A stretch of DNA of 64,000 nt from Lachnoclostridium sp. An14 (GTDB taxonomy: Bacteria > Bacillota > Clostridia > Lachnospirales > Lachnospiraceae). The notes beneath the pieces are model-generated. The model was given only the letters and a program-made list of their open reading frames with translations. It did no database searches and had not been told where the DNA came from. This document shows, one piece after another, positions 25,177 through 35,562 of this stretch. The position numbers and the translations under genes are program-made. The stretch's first letter is position 1. Each line of letters opens with the position of its first letter. The DNA lies in the NCBI RefSeq assembly GCF_002160755.1, contig NZ_NFLE01000017.1:20289-84288 (forward strand), given 5' to 3'.

Positions 25177-25912
25177 GGAAGGAAAACCGTTGATCCAGGT
25201 AAAGGGCCTGGGAAAGGCGTTTGGCAAAACCCAGGTGTTAAAGGACATCAGCGTGGACATTCACAAGGGGGACGTGGTGTTTGTGGTGGGGCCGTCCGGC
25301 TCCGGAAAAAGTACGTTCCTGCGCTGTCTGAACCGTCTGGAGGAGCCTACGGAGGGGAATATTTACTTTGAGGGCGTGGACATTCTGGACAAGGGGACGG
25401 ACATCGACCGGCACCGCCAGAAAATGGGCATGGTGTTCCAGTCCTTCAACCTGTTTCCCCATATGACCATTTTGAAAAATCTCACCATTGCTCCTATGAA
25501 GCTGCAGAAAAAGAGCCGGGAGGAGGCGGAGGGGGCTGCCATGGAGCTGCTGGCCCGGGTGGGCCTGGCTGACCGGGCGGAGGCCTATCCCAGCCAGCTC
25601 TCCGGCGGGCAGAAACAGAGGATCGCCATTGTGAGAGCCCTGTGCATGAAACCGGACGTCATGCTCTTTGACGAGCCCACCTCCGCCCTGGATCCGGAAA
25701 TGGTGGGCGAGGTGTTAAACGTGATGAGAGATCTGGCCCGGGATAAGATGACTATGGTGGTGGTGACCCACGAGATGGGCTTTGCCAGGGAGATTGCCAC
25801 CAGGGTGATGTTTATGGACGGAGGAAACTTCGTGGAGGAGGCGCCGCCGGAGGAGTTCTTCGGAAACCCGAAAAATGACAGGCTGAAAAGCTTTTTGAGC
25901 AAGGTGCTGTGA
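25166..25912 (+). CDS. Amino-acid ABC transporter ATP-binding protein
   Basis: 248-aa GlnQ/HisP-type ATPase starting with GTG at 25166, behind GAGAGGAGG. Walker [11 protein letters not shown]-loop [12 protein letters not shown], signature LSGGQKQR, Walker [24 protein letters not shown] and H-loop VTHEM are all intact. Completes the importer encoded by the two upstream genes. Confidence 0.95.
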   Translation: MSIEEGKPLIQVKGLGKAFGKTQVLKDISVDIHKGDVVFVVGPSGSGKSTFLRCLNRLEEPTEGNIYFEGVDILDKGTDIDRHRQKMGMVFQSFNLFPHMTILKNLTIAPMKLQKKSREEAEGAAMELLARVGLADRAEAYPSQLSGGQKQRIAIVRALCMKPDVMLFDEPTSALDPEMVGEVLNVMRDLARDKMTMVVVTHEMGFAREIATRVMFMDGGNFVEEAPPEEFFGNPKNDRLKSFLSKVL

Positions 25913-25926
25913 CGGAGGAATGAGAG

Positions 25927-26571
25927 ATGATGGAACTGCTTTCGTCGATCCTGGGGCTGTATGAGGAACGGGCGGACTGGTTTGCCGGGCTGCTGGCCGA
26001 CCATGTCACCCTGGCGCTCTGCGCCATTGCCATGTCCCTTACCATCGGCCTTCTGCTGGGGATCTGGATCTCAGAGCATCCGCGGATCGCTCCGGCGGTG
26101 ATGGGAGTCTGCAACGTGCTCTACACCATCCCCGCCATCTCCCTTCTGGGAATCCTGATCCCCTTTAGCGGCATCGGAAATGAAACGGCGGTGATCGCCC
26201 TGACCATTTACGGCATTATGCCCATGGTGCGAAACACCTACGTGGGGCTGACCACCCTGGACGGAGACATTCTGGAGGCCGCCAGAGGCATGGGGAGCAC
26301 CAGGCTCCAGACCCTTCTGCGGGTCAAGCTGCCCATGGCTGCCGGAGTGATTCTGGCGGGGGTGAGGAACATGGTGGTGATGACCATTTCCGTGGCTGGA
26401 ATCGCCTCCTTTGTGGGAGCCGGCGGCCTGGGAGTGGCCATTTACCGGGGCATCACGATCTACAACCCGGCCATGACGGCGGCCGGCAGCATCCTGATCG
26501 CCCTGCTGGCCCTGGTCTTCGATCTGATTCTGGGAAAACTGGAAAAATATTTTAAGAAACGAGGTAGCTGA
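25927..26571 (+). CDS. Osmoprotectant (OpuC-type) ABC transporter permease
   Basis: 214-aa permease with about five membrane spans. LYTIPAISLLGILIPFSGIG and the EAA loop DILEAARGMGSTRLQTLLRVKLPMA, with SVAGIASFVGAGGLGVAIYRGI, are typical of choline/glycine betaine/carnitine permeases. It starts 15 bp after the amino-acid ATPase and may be read through from that operon. Followed by binding protein and ATPase, in the order permease-receptor-ATPase. Confidence 0.9.
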   Translation: MMELLSSILGLYEERADWFAGLLADHVTLALCAIAMSLTIGLLLGIWISEHPRIAPAVMGVCNVLYTIPAISLLGILIPFSGIGNETAVIALTIYGIMPMVRNTYVGLTTLDGDILEAARGMGSTRLQTLLRVKLPMAAGVILAGVRNMVVMTISVAGIASFVGAGGLGVAIYRGITIYNPAMTAAGSILIALLALVFDLILGKLEKYFKKRGS

Positions 26572-26573
26572 CA

Positions 26574-27578
26574 ATGAGAAACAGAAAAATGTGGTTTGCC
26601 GCAGCTCTGGCTGCGGCTGTAATGGTTTCCGCGGCGGGCTGCGGCGGAAAAGGAGCTGGTGAGGGGACTTCTGCGGCATCGGAGGAGACTGCCGCGGCAG
26701 CGGAGTCCGCGCAGGAAACAGAGGCGGAGTCCTCCGCCGGGGAAAACGCCGGCCCGGTGCGCATCGCCACCAAGCCCATGACGGAGCAGTACATCCTGGG
26801 AGAAATGCTGGGCCTGCTTATCGAGGATGGGACGGGCTATTCCGTGGAGATCACCAAGGGCATCGGCGGCGGCACCAGCAATATTCAGCCCGCCATGGAA
26901 AAGGGGGAGTTTGACCTGTATCCGGAGTACACCTCCAGCGGCTGGGTGCTGGTGCTGGGAAACTCCGCGGAAGGTATGAGCGACGAGGAGATGTTCGAGG
27001 CCCTGAAGGTGCAGTACGAGGAGAAATTCGGCATGACCTGGCTGGGTCTTTACGGGTTTAACAACACCTATACGGTGGTGGTCCGCGGGGAAGTGGCGGA
27101 GGAGTACGGCCTGGAAAAGACCAGCGATCTGGCGGCTGTGGCCGGAGAGCTGACCTTTGGCGGCAACCCTGATTATCTGGAGCGGGAGGACGGTTTCCCG
27201 GCTCTGTGCGACACCTACGGCCTGGAGTTCGGCAAGGTGGCGGACATTGACATCGGCTTAAAGTACCAGGCTCTGGCCTCCGGGGACATCGACGTGACCA
27301 ACGCCTACACCACCGACGCCCAGCTGGGAAATGAGGCCATGAACGTAAAAGCTCTGGAGGATGACAAGCACCTGCAGGTGAACTATTTTTGCTCCACCGT
27401 GGTGCGCCAGGACGCCCTGGAGAAGTTCCCGGGACTGGAGGACGTGCTCATGGAGATGGACGGCATCTTAAGCGACGGCGAGATGGCCAAACTCAACTAC
27501 CAGGTTGAGGTGGAAGGAAAGGACGAGAAGGATGTGGCCAGGGATTTCCTGGTACAGAAGGGACTTTTGGAGGAATAA
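26574..27578 (+). CDS. Osmoprotectant ABC transporter substrate-binding lipoprotein (OpuAC family)
   Basis: 334-aa receptor. Lipoprotein signal with lipobox SAAGC near residue 23, then an acidic linker. The mature part contains IATKPMTEQYILGEMLGLLIE and FDLYPEYTSSGW, matching glycine betaine/choline/carnitine receptors of the OpuBC/OpuCC type. ATG at 26574 follows GAGGTAGCTGAC, two bases after the permease stop. The exact quaternary amine is unknown. Confidence 0.92.
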   Translation: MRNRKMWFAAALAAAVMVSAAGCGGKGAGEGTSAASEETAAAAESAQETEAESSAGENAGPVRIATKPMTEQYILGEMLGLLIEDGTGYSVEITKGIGGGTSNIQPAMEKGEFDLYPEYTSSGWVLVLGNSAEGMSDEEMFEALKVQYEEKFGMTWLGLYGFNNTYTVVVRGEVAEEYGLEKTSDLAAVAGELTFGGNPDYLEREDGFPALCDTYGLEFGKVADIDIGLKYQALASGDIDVTNAYTTDAQLGNEAMNVKALEDDKHLQVNYFCSTVVRQDALEKFPGLEDVLMEMDGILSDGEMAKLNYQVEVEGKDEKDVARDFLVQKGLLEE

Positions 27579-27581
27579 TTC

Positions 27582-28340
27582 ATGGGAGAGCCGGTGATTC
27601 GGTTTGAAAAGGTATCGAAAGCCTACGGCAGCCAGCCGGTTTTGAAGGAATTTTCCCTGGACATCAGCCAGGGAGAATTCCTCACCATCATCGGCCGGTC
27701 CGGCTGCGGAAAGACCACGGCGCTGAAACTGGTAAACGGCCTCATAAGCCCGGATTCCGGCCGGGTGCTGGTAAAGGGGGAGGACGTGGCCCAGGCGGAT
27801 CCGGTGCGGCTGCGCCGTCAGATCGGCTACGCCATCCAGAATGTGGGCCTCTTTCCCCATATGACCGTAGAGAAAAATATCGCCTACGTTCCCACCATTT
27901 CCGGGACCGCCGGGTGGGGGAAGGCGGAGCGGAGGAAACGGGCGCAGGAGCTTTTGACCCTGGTGGGCCTGCCGGCAGATCTTGGCGGGCGGTTTCCCAG
28001 GGAGCTTTCCGGCGGCCAGAGGCAGCGGGTGGGCATCGCCAGGGCTCTGGCCGCTGCCCCGGACATCCTGCTTATGGACGAGCCCTTCGGCGCTGTGGAC
28101 GCCATCACCAGGGAACAGCTCCAGGACGAGATCCTGCGGATTCACCGGGAGCGGGGCCTGACCGTGCTTTTTGTCACCCACGACATCGAGGAGGCCATGA
28201 AACTGGGCACCAGGACGCTGGTGATGGAGGAGGGCGTGGCGCAGCAGTGCGACGCCCCCAGCCGCGTCCTGTCCGCCCCGGCTACCGAGTTTGTGGAGAA
28301 ACTGGTGTGCCGGCGGCGGGAGCCGGAGGTGCGGGTGTAG
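27582..28340 (+). CDS. Osmoprotectant ABC transporter ATP-binding protein
   Basis: 252-aa OpuCA/ProV-like ATPase. Walker A GRSGCGKTT, Q-loop YAIQNVGLFPHMTVEKNI, signature LSGGQRQR, Walker B ILLMDEPFGAVDAITREQLQDEI, H-loop FVTHDIEEAMKLG. It lacks the C-terminal CBS pair found in longer OpuCA proteins, so ionic-strength sensing by that domain is absent. Ends 16 bp from the convergent larA stop, at the left edge of the lower-G+C block. Confidence 0.93.
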   Translation: MGEPVIRFEKVSKAYGSQPVLKEFSLDISQGEFLTIIGRSGCGKTTALKLVNGLISPDSGRVLVKGEDVAQADPVRLRRQIGYAIQNVGLFPHMTVEKNIAYVPTISGTAGWGKAERRKRAQELLTLVGLPADLGGRFPRELSGGQRQRVGIARALAAAPDILLMDEPFGAVDAITREQLQDEILRIHRERGLTVLFVTHDIEEAMKLGTRTLVMEEGVAQQCDAPSRVLSAPATEFVEKLVCRRREPEVRV

Positions 28341-28355
28341 GAGAAATCTTTCTTG

Positions 28356-29630
28356 TTAAAACATGACAGACAGTCCGTCAGGAATGACAGTAATGGAAGG
28401 ACGTTCAGTCTGTATCATGGCTTTAGCCAGAACAATAGCCTCGTCGATGCCGGTAGCGTAAGTTAAATGCAGGTGCTCTACTATGCTTTTTGGGGCATCG
28501 CTTACTAAAATTACGTGATAGTTTAAGAGAATGCGGCAGAATATCTGGGACTGCCACTGATCCGGCACAGTATCCGTTGAATTGCGATTTTGGATCTGTT
28601 CCATGATCAGCCGGGTATCGGGTTCGGAGGCAAAGGTTTCAAAAAAACTGTCTCCGCCGTGTCCGTCCCGGCATTGGCAGACGGCGATAATAACGCCGCC
28701 GGGGCGGCAGGTTTTGGCAGCAGTAGTCATACATTTTACACTCTGATAAATGTTTTGATCCAGAGGATAGCCTCCGTTGGAGGTAATGACAATATCTGAT
28801 ATCACAGGAGCGCATTGGCAAAGGGAGGCAAGAAAGCCGGTCCCTGCCTGATGCGCTTTTTCCATATCTCCGGCAAAAGCGGCAACGATTTCTTTTTGAT
28901 TATTCAGAACCACATTTAAAATAAATGCCAGACCAGTTTTTTTGGCAGCAAAAACCATGTCTTCATGGATAGGGTTGTGTTCCAGAATTCCTGCCTGGGA
29001 GTGGCAGTCCGCAATCATTTCGGCACAGTGGTTGTACATGATGGAACTGCGGGCGGCCACGCCGGGCATAATGCTTTTGCGTCCCCCGGAAAAGCCGGCA
29101 AAAAAGTGGGGTTCAATAAAGCCTTCGGCGATCAGAAGGTCTGTTTCCACTGCCAGTTTGTTGAGGGCAATCATGTTTCCGGCAGGCGTCCGACCGATTT
29201 CTCTCATAGAATCGAGTTCGTCGCAGTCATGGACGCAGATCCGCTCCGAGGCTGTAATGGCAGGACCGAAACGATTTTCAATCTCCTGGGGTGTTGTAGC
29301 TCTGTGGGTGCCGGTCCCGATCAGTATGGTGATGTCTGCGTCAGGATTTCCGCGCCGGATTTCCGACAGGAGAAGGGGCATGGTCACAGAGCTGGGCATA
29401 GGACGCGTGTGATCGCTGGTGACGATAGTAATGCGTTTTTTGCCTTTGACTAGCTCGTGGAGCGGTTTAGTGCCCAAGGGATTGGCCAGAGCACTGGAGA
29501 CAATGGTATCTGGTGAACCGGCTGAAACATACTGGTGCATCCGGTCGGAGATGACTGCTTTTAGTAGGTTTTCTTCAATTTTGCAGGTGAGAGATGAGGT
29601 TCCGTAAGGGATGTTCAATTCTTTTTTCAT
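28356..29630 (-). CDS. larA: LarA family nickel-dependent hydroxyacid racemase
   Basis: 424-aa enzyme that interconverts 2-hydroxyacid stereoisomers using the nickel-pincer nucleotide. The start at 29630 follows AAAGGAGTCTGAT; a longer frame upstream is rejected. Key Lactobacillus plantarum LarA residues are all present with an offset of one: Asp73 and Arg76 (SDHTRP), His109 (GTGTHR), His175 (EPHFFAGF), Lys185 (GGRKSIMPG, cofactor attachment) and His201 (YNHCAEM, nickel ligand). Last gene of a minus-strand operon with two PucR-type regulators, 1 bp after the nearer one. Lactate is possible, but this family also acts on other 2-hydroxyacids. The cofactor would come from LarBCE at 10.8-13.9 kb. 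Confidence 0.92.
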   Translation of the reverse strand: MKKELNIPYGTSSLTCKIEENLLKAVISDRMHQYVSAGSPDTIVSSALANPLGTKPLHELVKGKKRITIVTSDHTRPMPSSVTMPLLLSEIRRGNPDADITILIGTGTHRATTPQEIENRFGPAITASERICVHDCDELDSMREIGRTPAGNMIALNKLAVETDLLIAEGFIEPHFFAGFSGGRKSIMPGVAARSSIMYNHCAEMIADCHSQAGILEHNPIHEDMVFAAKKTGLAFILNVVLNNQKEIVAAFAGDMEKAHQAGTGFLASLCQCAPVISDIVITSNGGYPLDQNIYQSVKCMTTAAKTCRPGGVIIAVCQCRDGHGGDSFFETFASEPDTRLIMEQIQNRNSTDTVPDQWQSQIFCRILLNYHVILVSDAPKSIVEHLHLTYATGIDEAIVLAKAMIQTERPSITVIPDGLSVMF

Positions 29631-29631
29631 A

Positions 29632-30678
29632 TCAGACTCCTTCTTTCTTTTTTTCAGATGTTTCCATGTACAGACATAATAGGATAAAACGAAAACGATC
29701 ATGGTCACAGTGGACAGGATCCATATTTAGCAGTTTCTTCAGTTGTTGAAAACGAAAAACCACGGTGTTTTTGTGAATGTGCAGGGCAGTAGCGGCAGCA
29801 GAAACATTCAGGTCATAACGGTTTAAAGCTAAAGCTGTGGCTGCCAAATTTGGGGTATGAGCTAGTTTTTTTGCGGTTTCTTCCAAAAAATGTTCTAAAA
29901 TTGGCTGTGGTGTAAGGGCTATAATGGATTCGGCCGGGTAATCGACTGCAAAGCTGGGCAGGGAAAAAGGAGAAGGAAACTTGCAGGCGCAAAGGGCAGT
30001 TAAAAAGGCTGCGCGATATTCTTTCAGCTGACGGACCGGGTAGCCGACTCCCATTCGGGTGGAAGGAGAAAATAGGCGGGAAAAGGATTGAAACCAGTAA
30101 GTCAGCCATTTCCGGGGGTCTTTTCCGTTTGGGATGGCGCAGGCGTACAACACCAATTCCGGAGTTAAGGAGGCCAGAATATCTTGTTGGCTTACTGCGC
30201 CTCGGGTAATCAAGTTCTTTCGGAGCAGAGCAAACGCGTTGTCAGAGGGGAATGCGTTTTGAGGGACCTGAAGTACACATACAATACGAGAAATATTCAG
30301 ATCAATTCCCAGATTCGCTGCCATTACAGGAATTAGATTTTCCCGCTTTTCCTGTGGAGCGATCAGGCGTTGCGCGAAACGGGTCATACTATCCGCGTCA
30401 CCGGGGCCGGGGATGGGAGAATGAGATTCTACCAGGCTGAGCAGGGCGTGAACCATGCGTTCAGGTACAGAGGAGATGGGAAAGTCCTCCGATGAAAATG
30501 TCATGCGCAGGTTGTGATCGGAAAAGAGAGAAAATTCCAGGCTGTAAGACATAGAGGAGGGGTGTCTGGCGTTGCAGTAAAACAGAGGAGTACCTTTGCG
30601 GTCTGACAGGGCAATGGCGCTGTTTGGAAAGGCACTTTGAAGATTGTGAAAAATTAGGAACAGGGAGTCAGACGTCAT
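29632..30678 (-). CDS. PucR/CdaR-type transcriptional regulator
   Basis: 348-aa regulator. The C-terminal segment ALALNRYDLNVSAAATALHIHKNTVVFRFQQLKKLL is the PucR-type helix-turn-helix; the middle region with RMGVGYPVRQLKEYRAAFLTAL resembles the GGDEF-like domain of the sugar-diacid regulator family. The N-terminus is an unrecognised sensory domain. ATG at 30678 follows AAAGGAGGAATTCC, inside the end of the upstream gene (11-bp overlap). It likely controls the adjacent larA in answer to a hydroxyacid; inferred from position. Confidence 0.85.
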   Translation of the reverse strand: MTSDSLFLIFHNLQSAFPNSAIALSDRKGTPLFYCNARHPSSMSYSLEFSLFSDHNLRMTFSSEDFPISSVPERMVHALLSLVESHSPIPGPGDADSMTRFAQRLIAPQEKRENLIPVMAANLGIDLNISRIVCVLQVPQNAFPSDNAFALLRKNLITRGAVSQQDILASLTPELVLYACAIPNGKDPRKWLTYWFQSFSRLFSPSTRMGVGYPVRQLKEYRAAFLTALCACKFPSPFSLPSFAVDYPAESIIALTPQPILEHFLEETAKKLAHTPNLAATALALNRYDLNVSAAATALHIHKNTVVFRFQQLKKLLNMDPVHCDHDRFRFILLCLYMETSEKKKEGV

Positions 30679-32683
30679 GGAATTCCTCCTTTACAGTTTG
30701 GATTTTTTTATATAAAGGTGTGTTTTTATATGTGTTATGGAGTGTGTCAGCATACTGTTTCCATGCAGCCTGAGCATCGGCATCTGGGTGGACGAGCCGC
30801 ATCCCCTTCTGGGAAGTTAATATGGAGAGGCTGTGTTCCGTCAGGCGGCTCTGCTCCTCATATAACCAGGCTGTGGTATCGGAAACACATTCCGTAAAAA
30901 TCGTTTGTTGCTCCGGTGACAGGCTTTCCCATACATTTGATGAAACAAGCAGTGCTTCGCTGCTAAGGGTAAATGGAATATCGGTCAAAAAATGCTGGTA
31001 TCGGTAAAGGCCTGTCTCTAAAATATTGCCGGCAGGGTTCTCCTGGCAGAAGACCGTGTCGGTCTTAAGGGCTTCCGGCAAATTCTGATAACCAATAAAA
31101 ATGGGAATGGCTCCGATGGATTCAAAATATGCGGATGATAAGGTGTGGTGCATGGTTCGGACATATTTTCCCTTCAGATCGTCTGGATGGGCAACGGGAG
31201 CGTTGCCGGAGGTAAGATAGCGCCAGCCCATAGTCCAGATATGGGAGAGCCGCAGGCCGGCATTTTCTACTGAGGGAGAAAGTTCCTGTATGGCCACAGT
31301 ATTGAGCGCCCGTTCTGCTTGATAAACGGAGTCGAACAAAAAAGGCAGTTCCAGCACAGAGGCCCTTCCTCCAGTAAACGCGTTTAACGATCCTGTAAAT
31401 AAAACGGCAATGTCCAGATCATGGTTAGAAAGCAGGTCAAGCAGCATCTGATTGTCGCCGGAGACAGCTATGGTGTGGACGGACAAACGGATGGAACCAT
31501 GACTGCGATTATACAGAAATTCTGAGAGTTTCCACAGTCCTTTGTGCAGGATGCTACCGGGCTGGATTACGATTCCGGCATGAAGGTGCCGAGACTGGTT
31601 TTGAAGAAGATGGAAGGTGTGAAACAGCATTCGCCGCCGGTCATCGTTTAGTGAATTGCCTTCCAGCTTATTTTTTAATTTGTGGAGACGCTGCTGCAGG
31701 GTGTTGCGGTGAAGACCAAGCTCTTTGGCAGCCGCGGTGGGGCTGCAGTTGTGACGGCAGAGGGCGGCAATGGTTTGGCTTAGAACTGGATCGGCGTCGC
31801 AGATTTCGGTAAGAGGTTTCTGGGCATCTGTTAAGTAAGCTGGAGGCAGCTTGGACATCAAATATTCAAAGAGAAAATCTTCTATGTACAGTACCGCTTT
31901 GGTTTGACCACTATTATCATAGAGAGCGCTGGCATGGGAAAGGAGAAAATCCGTTTCAGCAAAACTGTTGTGAAGATCCTCAGGCGAAACATAGGGGCTG
32001 CCTACAGCAATTACTGTTTGAAGACAGCAGGTGTCAAAGAGGGTTTCCCGGAGCCGCAGCAGGAATGAGTGGAGAGTTTTTCGACTGTCGGATTCAGAGG
32101 GAACCTGCTTGAAAATCAGACAGGTTTCTTCGGTTGGAAATCCGCAGATGTCCTCAGCAGTAAAAGCGGGGTCAGACAGGAAAAATTCTGTCAGGATATT
32201 CTGCAGTGAGCAAGTTTGCCCTTGTACTTTAACAGAAGGAAGGGCAGTGATCAAAACGGCCTGACGAGGAAGATAAAGGGAGTACCCCATTTGTTTCAAG
32301 GTAAAAATGGCATTTGAAAGAGGAGGTCCAGAGACGATGAGCTGATTCACCAGTATGGTTTGATCCAAGGGACGGAGCGGGGCAGGAGAACCATCGGAGT
32401 TTCGGATAAAAAGGTGAAGGAGGCAGGCCAGGTAAGAGTGAAACACAGCCGTATTTTCCCCTATCAGCAGGATGTGACAAATAAACACACCATTTTCCCT
32501 GTGTGTGTACAGCGTGTGGGAAACAGAGGAATGCTGGTTCAGAATTGCGGTGGCATCTGAACGGGCGCGGGAAGACGGGGCAGCCAGAATCCTGTTCTGC
32601 TGTCCTACGACCACTGCGGTTGCGGGAATGGATTGTTTCAGAGTTTCACATAGTCTGCGGTAAAAAGTGATCTCCTGGTTCAT
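30668..32683 (-). CDS. PucR-type regulator fused to a TRAP substrate-binding (DctP-like) domain
   Basis: 671-aa unusual fusion. Residues 1-300 match PucR/CdaR-type regulators; residues about 299-340 (PVLSQTIAALCRHNCSPTAAAKELGLHRNTLQQRLHKLK) are the helix-turn-helix. Residues about 366-660 are a complete DctP-like receptor: LHKGLWKLSEFLYNRSHGSIRLSVH, LELPFLFDSVYQAERALNT, and DLKGKYVRTMHHTLSSAYFESIGAIPI with Arg509 at the conserved carboxylate-binding site. There is no signal peptide, so the receptor domain is cytoplasmic and presumably senses an organic acid for DNA binding. First gene of the operon with the second PucR regulator and larA. One continuous frame; ATG at 32683 behind AAGGGGGAAATTTT. 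Confidence 0.85.
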   Translation of the reverse strand: MNQEITFYRRLCETLKQSIPATAVVVGQQNRILAAPSSRARSDATAILNQHSSVSHTLYTHRENGVFICHILLIGENTAVFHSYLACLLHLFIRNSDGSPAPLRPLDQTILVNQLIVSGPPLSNAIFTLKQMGYSLYLPRQAVLITALPSVKVQGQTCSLQNILTEFFLSDPAFTAEDICGFPTEETCLIFKQVPSESDSRKTLHSFLLRLRETLFDTCCLQTVIAVGSPYVSPEDLHNSFAETDFLLSHASALYDNSGQTKAVLYIEDFLFEYLMSKLPPAYLTDAQKPLTEICDADPVLSQTIAALCRHNCSPTAAAKELGLHRNTLQQRLHKLKNKLEGNSLNDDRRRMLFHTFHLLQNQSRHLHAGIVIQPGSILHKGLWKLSEFLYNRSHGSIRLSVHTIAVSGDNQMLLDLLSNHDLDIAVLFTGSLNAFTGGRASVLELPFLFDSVYQAERALNTVAIQELSPSVENAGLRLSHIWTMGWRYLTSGNAPVAHPDDLKGKYVRTMHHTLSSAYFESIGAIPIFIGYQNLPEALKTDTVFCQENPAGNILETGLYRYQHFLTDIPFTLSSEALLVSSNVWESLSPEQQTIFTECVSDTTAWLYEEQSRLTEHSLSILTSQKGMRLVHPDADAQAAWKQYADTLHNTYKNTPLYKKIQTVKEEFHDV

Positions 32684-32833
32684 AAAATTTCCCCCTTTTG
32701 GTTCATTATACTATTTTAACATGGGTAACGAATATGTGCCAGCAACACAAATTGGGGATGGAAGTTTTGGGTACGAGACCCATTTTATAGGGAGGAGGGG
32801 GCTGATATACTGGATATAGAAGGAGGCGGTGCC

Positions 32834-33595
32834 ATGTATCAAGCAGTGGAATTGAACGTTAATGGAAAAATACTTCGTGGTTGTGTAAGAGTACCTGAGA
32901 GAGGGAATGGACGTTACCCGGCGGTTTGTTTCTATCATGGATTTACGGTAGAAAAGGTAGGATTAATGCGGCTGCATGAACTGTTTGCCCGAAGATGTGA
33001 AATGGCAGGGATCGCCTGTATCCGATTTGATTTTTACGGGTGTGGAGAAAGCGAAGGGGAGTTTGAGGAAATGCGCTTTCTGGATGAAGTGGAACAGGCG
33101 AAGGCAATCTACCAGTGGGCAGCGCAGCAGGCGTTTGTGGATCCAAAAAAAATTTTTATGGCCGGACACAGTTTGGGAGGGGCAGTGGCTGGAATTGCGG
33201 CGGTGGAGAAACAGCCGAAGGGACTGCTTCTGTGGTCCGCAGGAAATACGGCATATTTTGATATTAGCAGGAGAGCCGGAGCGATTCCCGGCGAGTATCA
33301 AACGTATTATGATGTGGGAGGATTAAAGCTGGCGGGGGAATTCATTGAGGAACTAAGAAAGACGGACGTTGTGAATGAATCCAAGGGATATAGAGGCAGA
33401 GTGCTGCTGGTTCACGGAGAAAGGGATGAGAAAATACCCATAGCATCTGCGGGATCTTATATGGATATGTATGGCGGCAATGCGTGTCTGCGGGTAATAG
33501 AGGGGGCGGATCACCAATTCAGCTCTATAGAGTGGAAAGAAAAAGTATATCAGTATTCCATAGATTTTTTGAAAAATCAGATAAAAAACGCATAG
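32834..33595 (+). CDS. Alpha/beta hydrolase, esterase-like
   Basis: 253-aa serine hydrolase of the dienelactone-hydrolase/cinnamoyl-esterase type. Triad Ser113 (MAGHSLGG), Asp198 (HGERDEKIP) and His227 (ADHQFSS); oxyanion motif YHGFT near residue 34. ATG at 32834 follows GAAGGAGGCGGTGCC. Divergent from the regulator-larA operon with 150 bp between. A terminator follows, so it is probably monocistronic. Might release an organic acid or glycerol from an ester, matching neighbours; inferred only. Confidence 0.87.
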   Translation: MYQAVELNVNGKILRGCVRVPERGNGRYPAVCFYHGFTVEKVGLMRLHELFARRCEMAGIACIRFDFYGCGESEGEFEEMRFLDEVEQAKAIYQWAAQQAFVDPKKIFMAGHSLGGAVAGIAAVEKQPKGLLLWSAGNTAYFDISRRAGAIPGEYQTYYDVGGLKLAGEFIEELRKTDVVNESKGYRGRVLLVHGERDEKIPIASAGSYMDMYGGNACLRVIEGADHQFSSIEWKEKVYQYSIDFLKNQIKNA

Positions 33596-33655
33596 GGAAT
33601 CGAAACAACATTCAGATAACTGCGAGATGTGAGAATTACGAACAGGGGCTTGAGA

Positions 33656-33705
33656 AAAAAGAGTGAGCATTTCCAGAAAGGGGATGATTACTCTTTTTGT
33701 TTTTA
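33656..33705 (+). terminator. Terminator after the esterase gene
   Basis: AAAAAGAGT / ACTCTTTTT stem around a 25-nt loop, followed by GTTTTT. Confidence 0.65.
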
Positions 33706-33706
33706 G

Positions 33707-35239
<1,533 letters not shown>

Positions 35240-35364
35240 ACTGCCGAATGGTATGACAGTTCTGGGAAGAAAAGTTGACGGATGAGAATGCTTTTTGTCA
35301 GAGTAGGTGAGAGTTCAACCGCTAAAAAGAGAAAAGTGATTTTTGTAAAAATATATTGTGACTA

Positions 35365-35393
35365 TTGACAATTATAATATCATATGATATTAT
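35365..35393 (+). promoter_or_regulatory. Promoter of the enolase-like/ABC/LarA-like operon
   Basis: TTGACA at 35365-35370, 17-bp spacer, TATTAT at 35388-35393. Spacer and -10 box are covered by the palindrome at 35374-35393. The 323-bp gap 35240-35562 holds this promoter, three palindromes and a terminator. Confidence 0.75.
35374..35393. promoter_or_regulatory. Operator palindrome 1
   Basis: Perfect 20-bp palindrome ATAATATCATATGATATTAT covering the promoter spacer and -10 box; its 14-bp core ATATCATATGATAT recurs at 35509-35526. Position implies repression by a dimeric regulator. Confidence 0.7.
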
Positions 35394-35406
35394 TTGTATA
35401 TACAAA
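35393..35406. promoter_or_regulatory. Palindrome of a different sequence at the transcription start
   Basis: TTTGTATATACAAA, perfect 14-bp palindrome abutting operator 1; possibly a site for a second regulator. Confidence 0.5.
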
Positions 35407-35435
35407 AGTTACAAAAACCCAGAGACGGAGAGAGA

Positions 35436-35479
35436 GGGGACACGAAGAATAGGGAAATCTTTGTGTCCCCTTATTTTTT
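35436..35479 (+). terminator. Terminator in the operon leader
   Basis: GGGGACAC at 35436-35443 pairs with GTGTCCCC at 35463-35470, inner AAGA/TCTT, followed by TTATTTTTT. It lies about 35 nt downstream of the predicted start, before the first gene. Confidence 0.75.
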
Positions 35480-35508
35480 ACCTTGATAGTAAATTTTGAT
35501 ATAAGCTA

Positions 35509-35526
35509 AAATATCATATGATATTT
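35509..35526. promoter_or_regulatory. Operator palindrome 2
   Basis: AAATATCATATGATATTT, perfect 18-bp palindrome sharing a 14-bp core with operator 1. A weak promoter (TTGATA at 35483, TAAAAT near 35507) overlaps it, so both promoters may be under one repressor. Confidence 0.65.
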
Positions 35527-35562
35527 GGCTTGTAATAGTAAACAATGAAAGGAGAATGAGGG

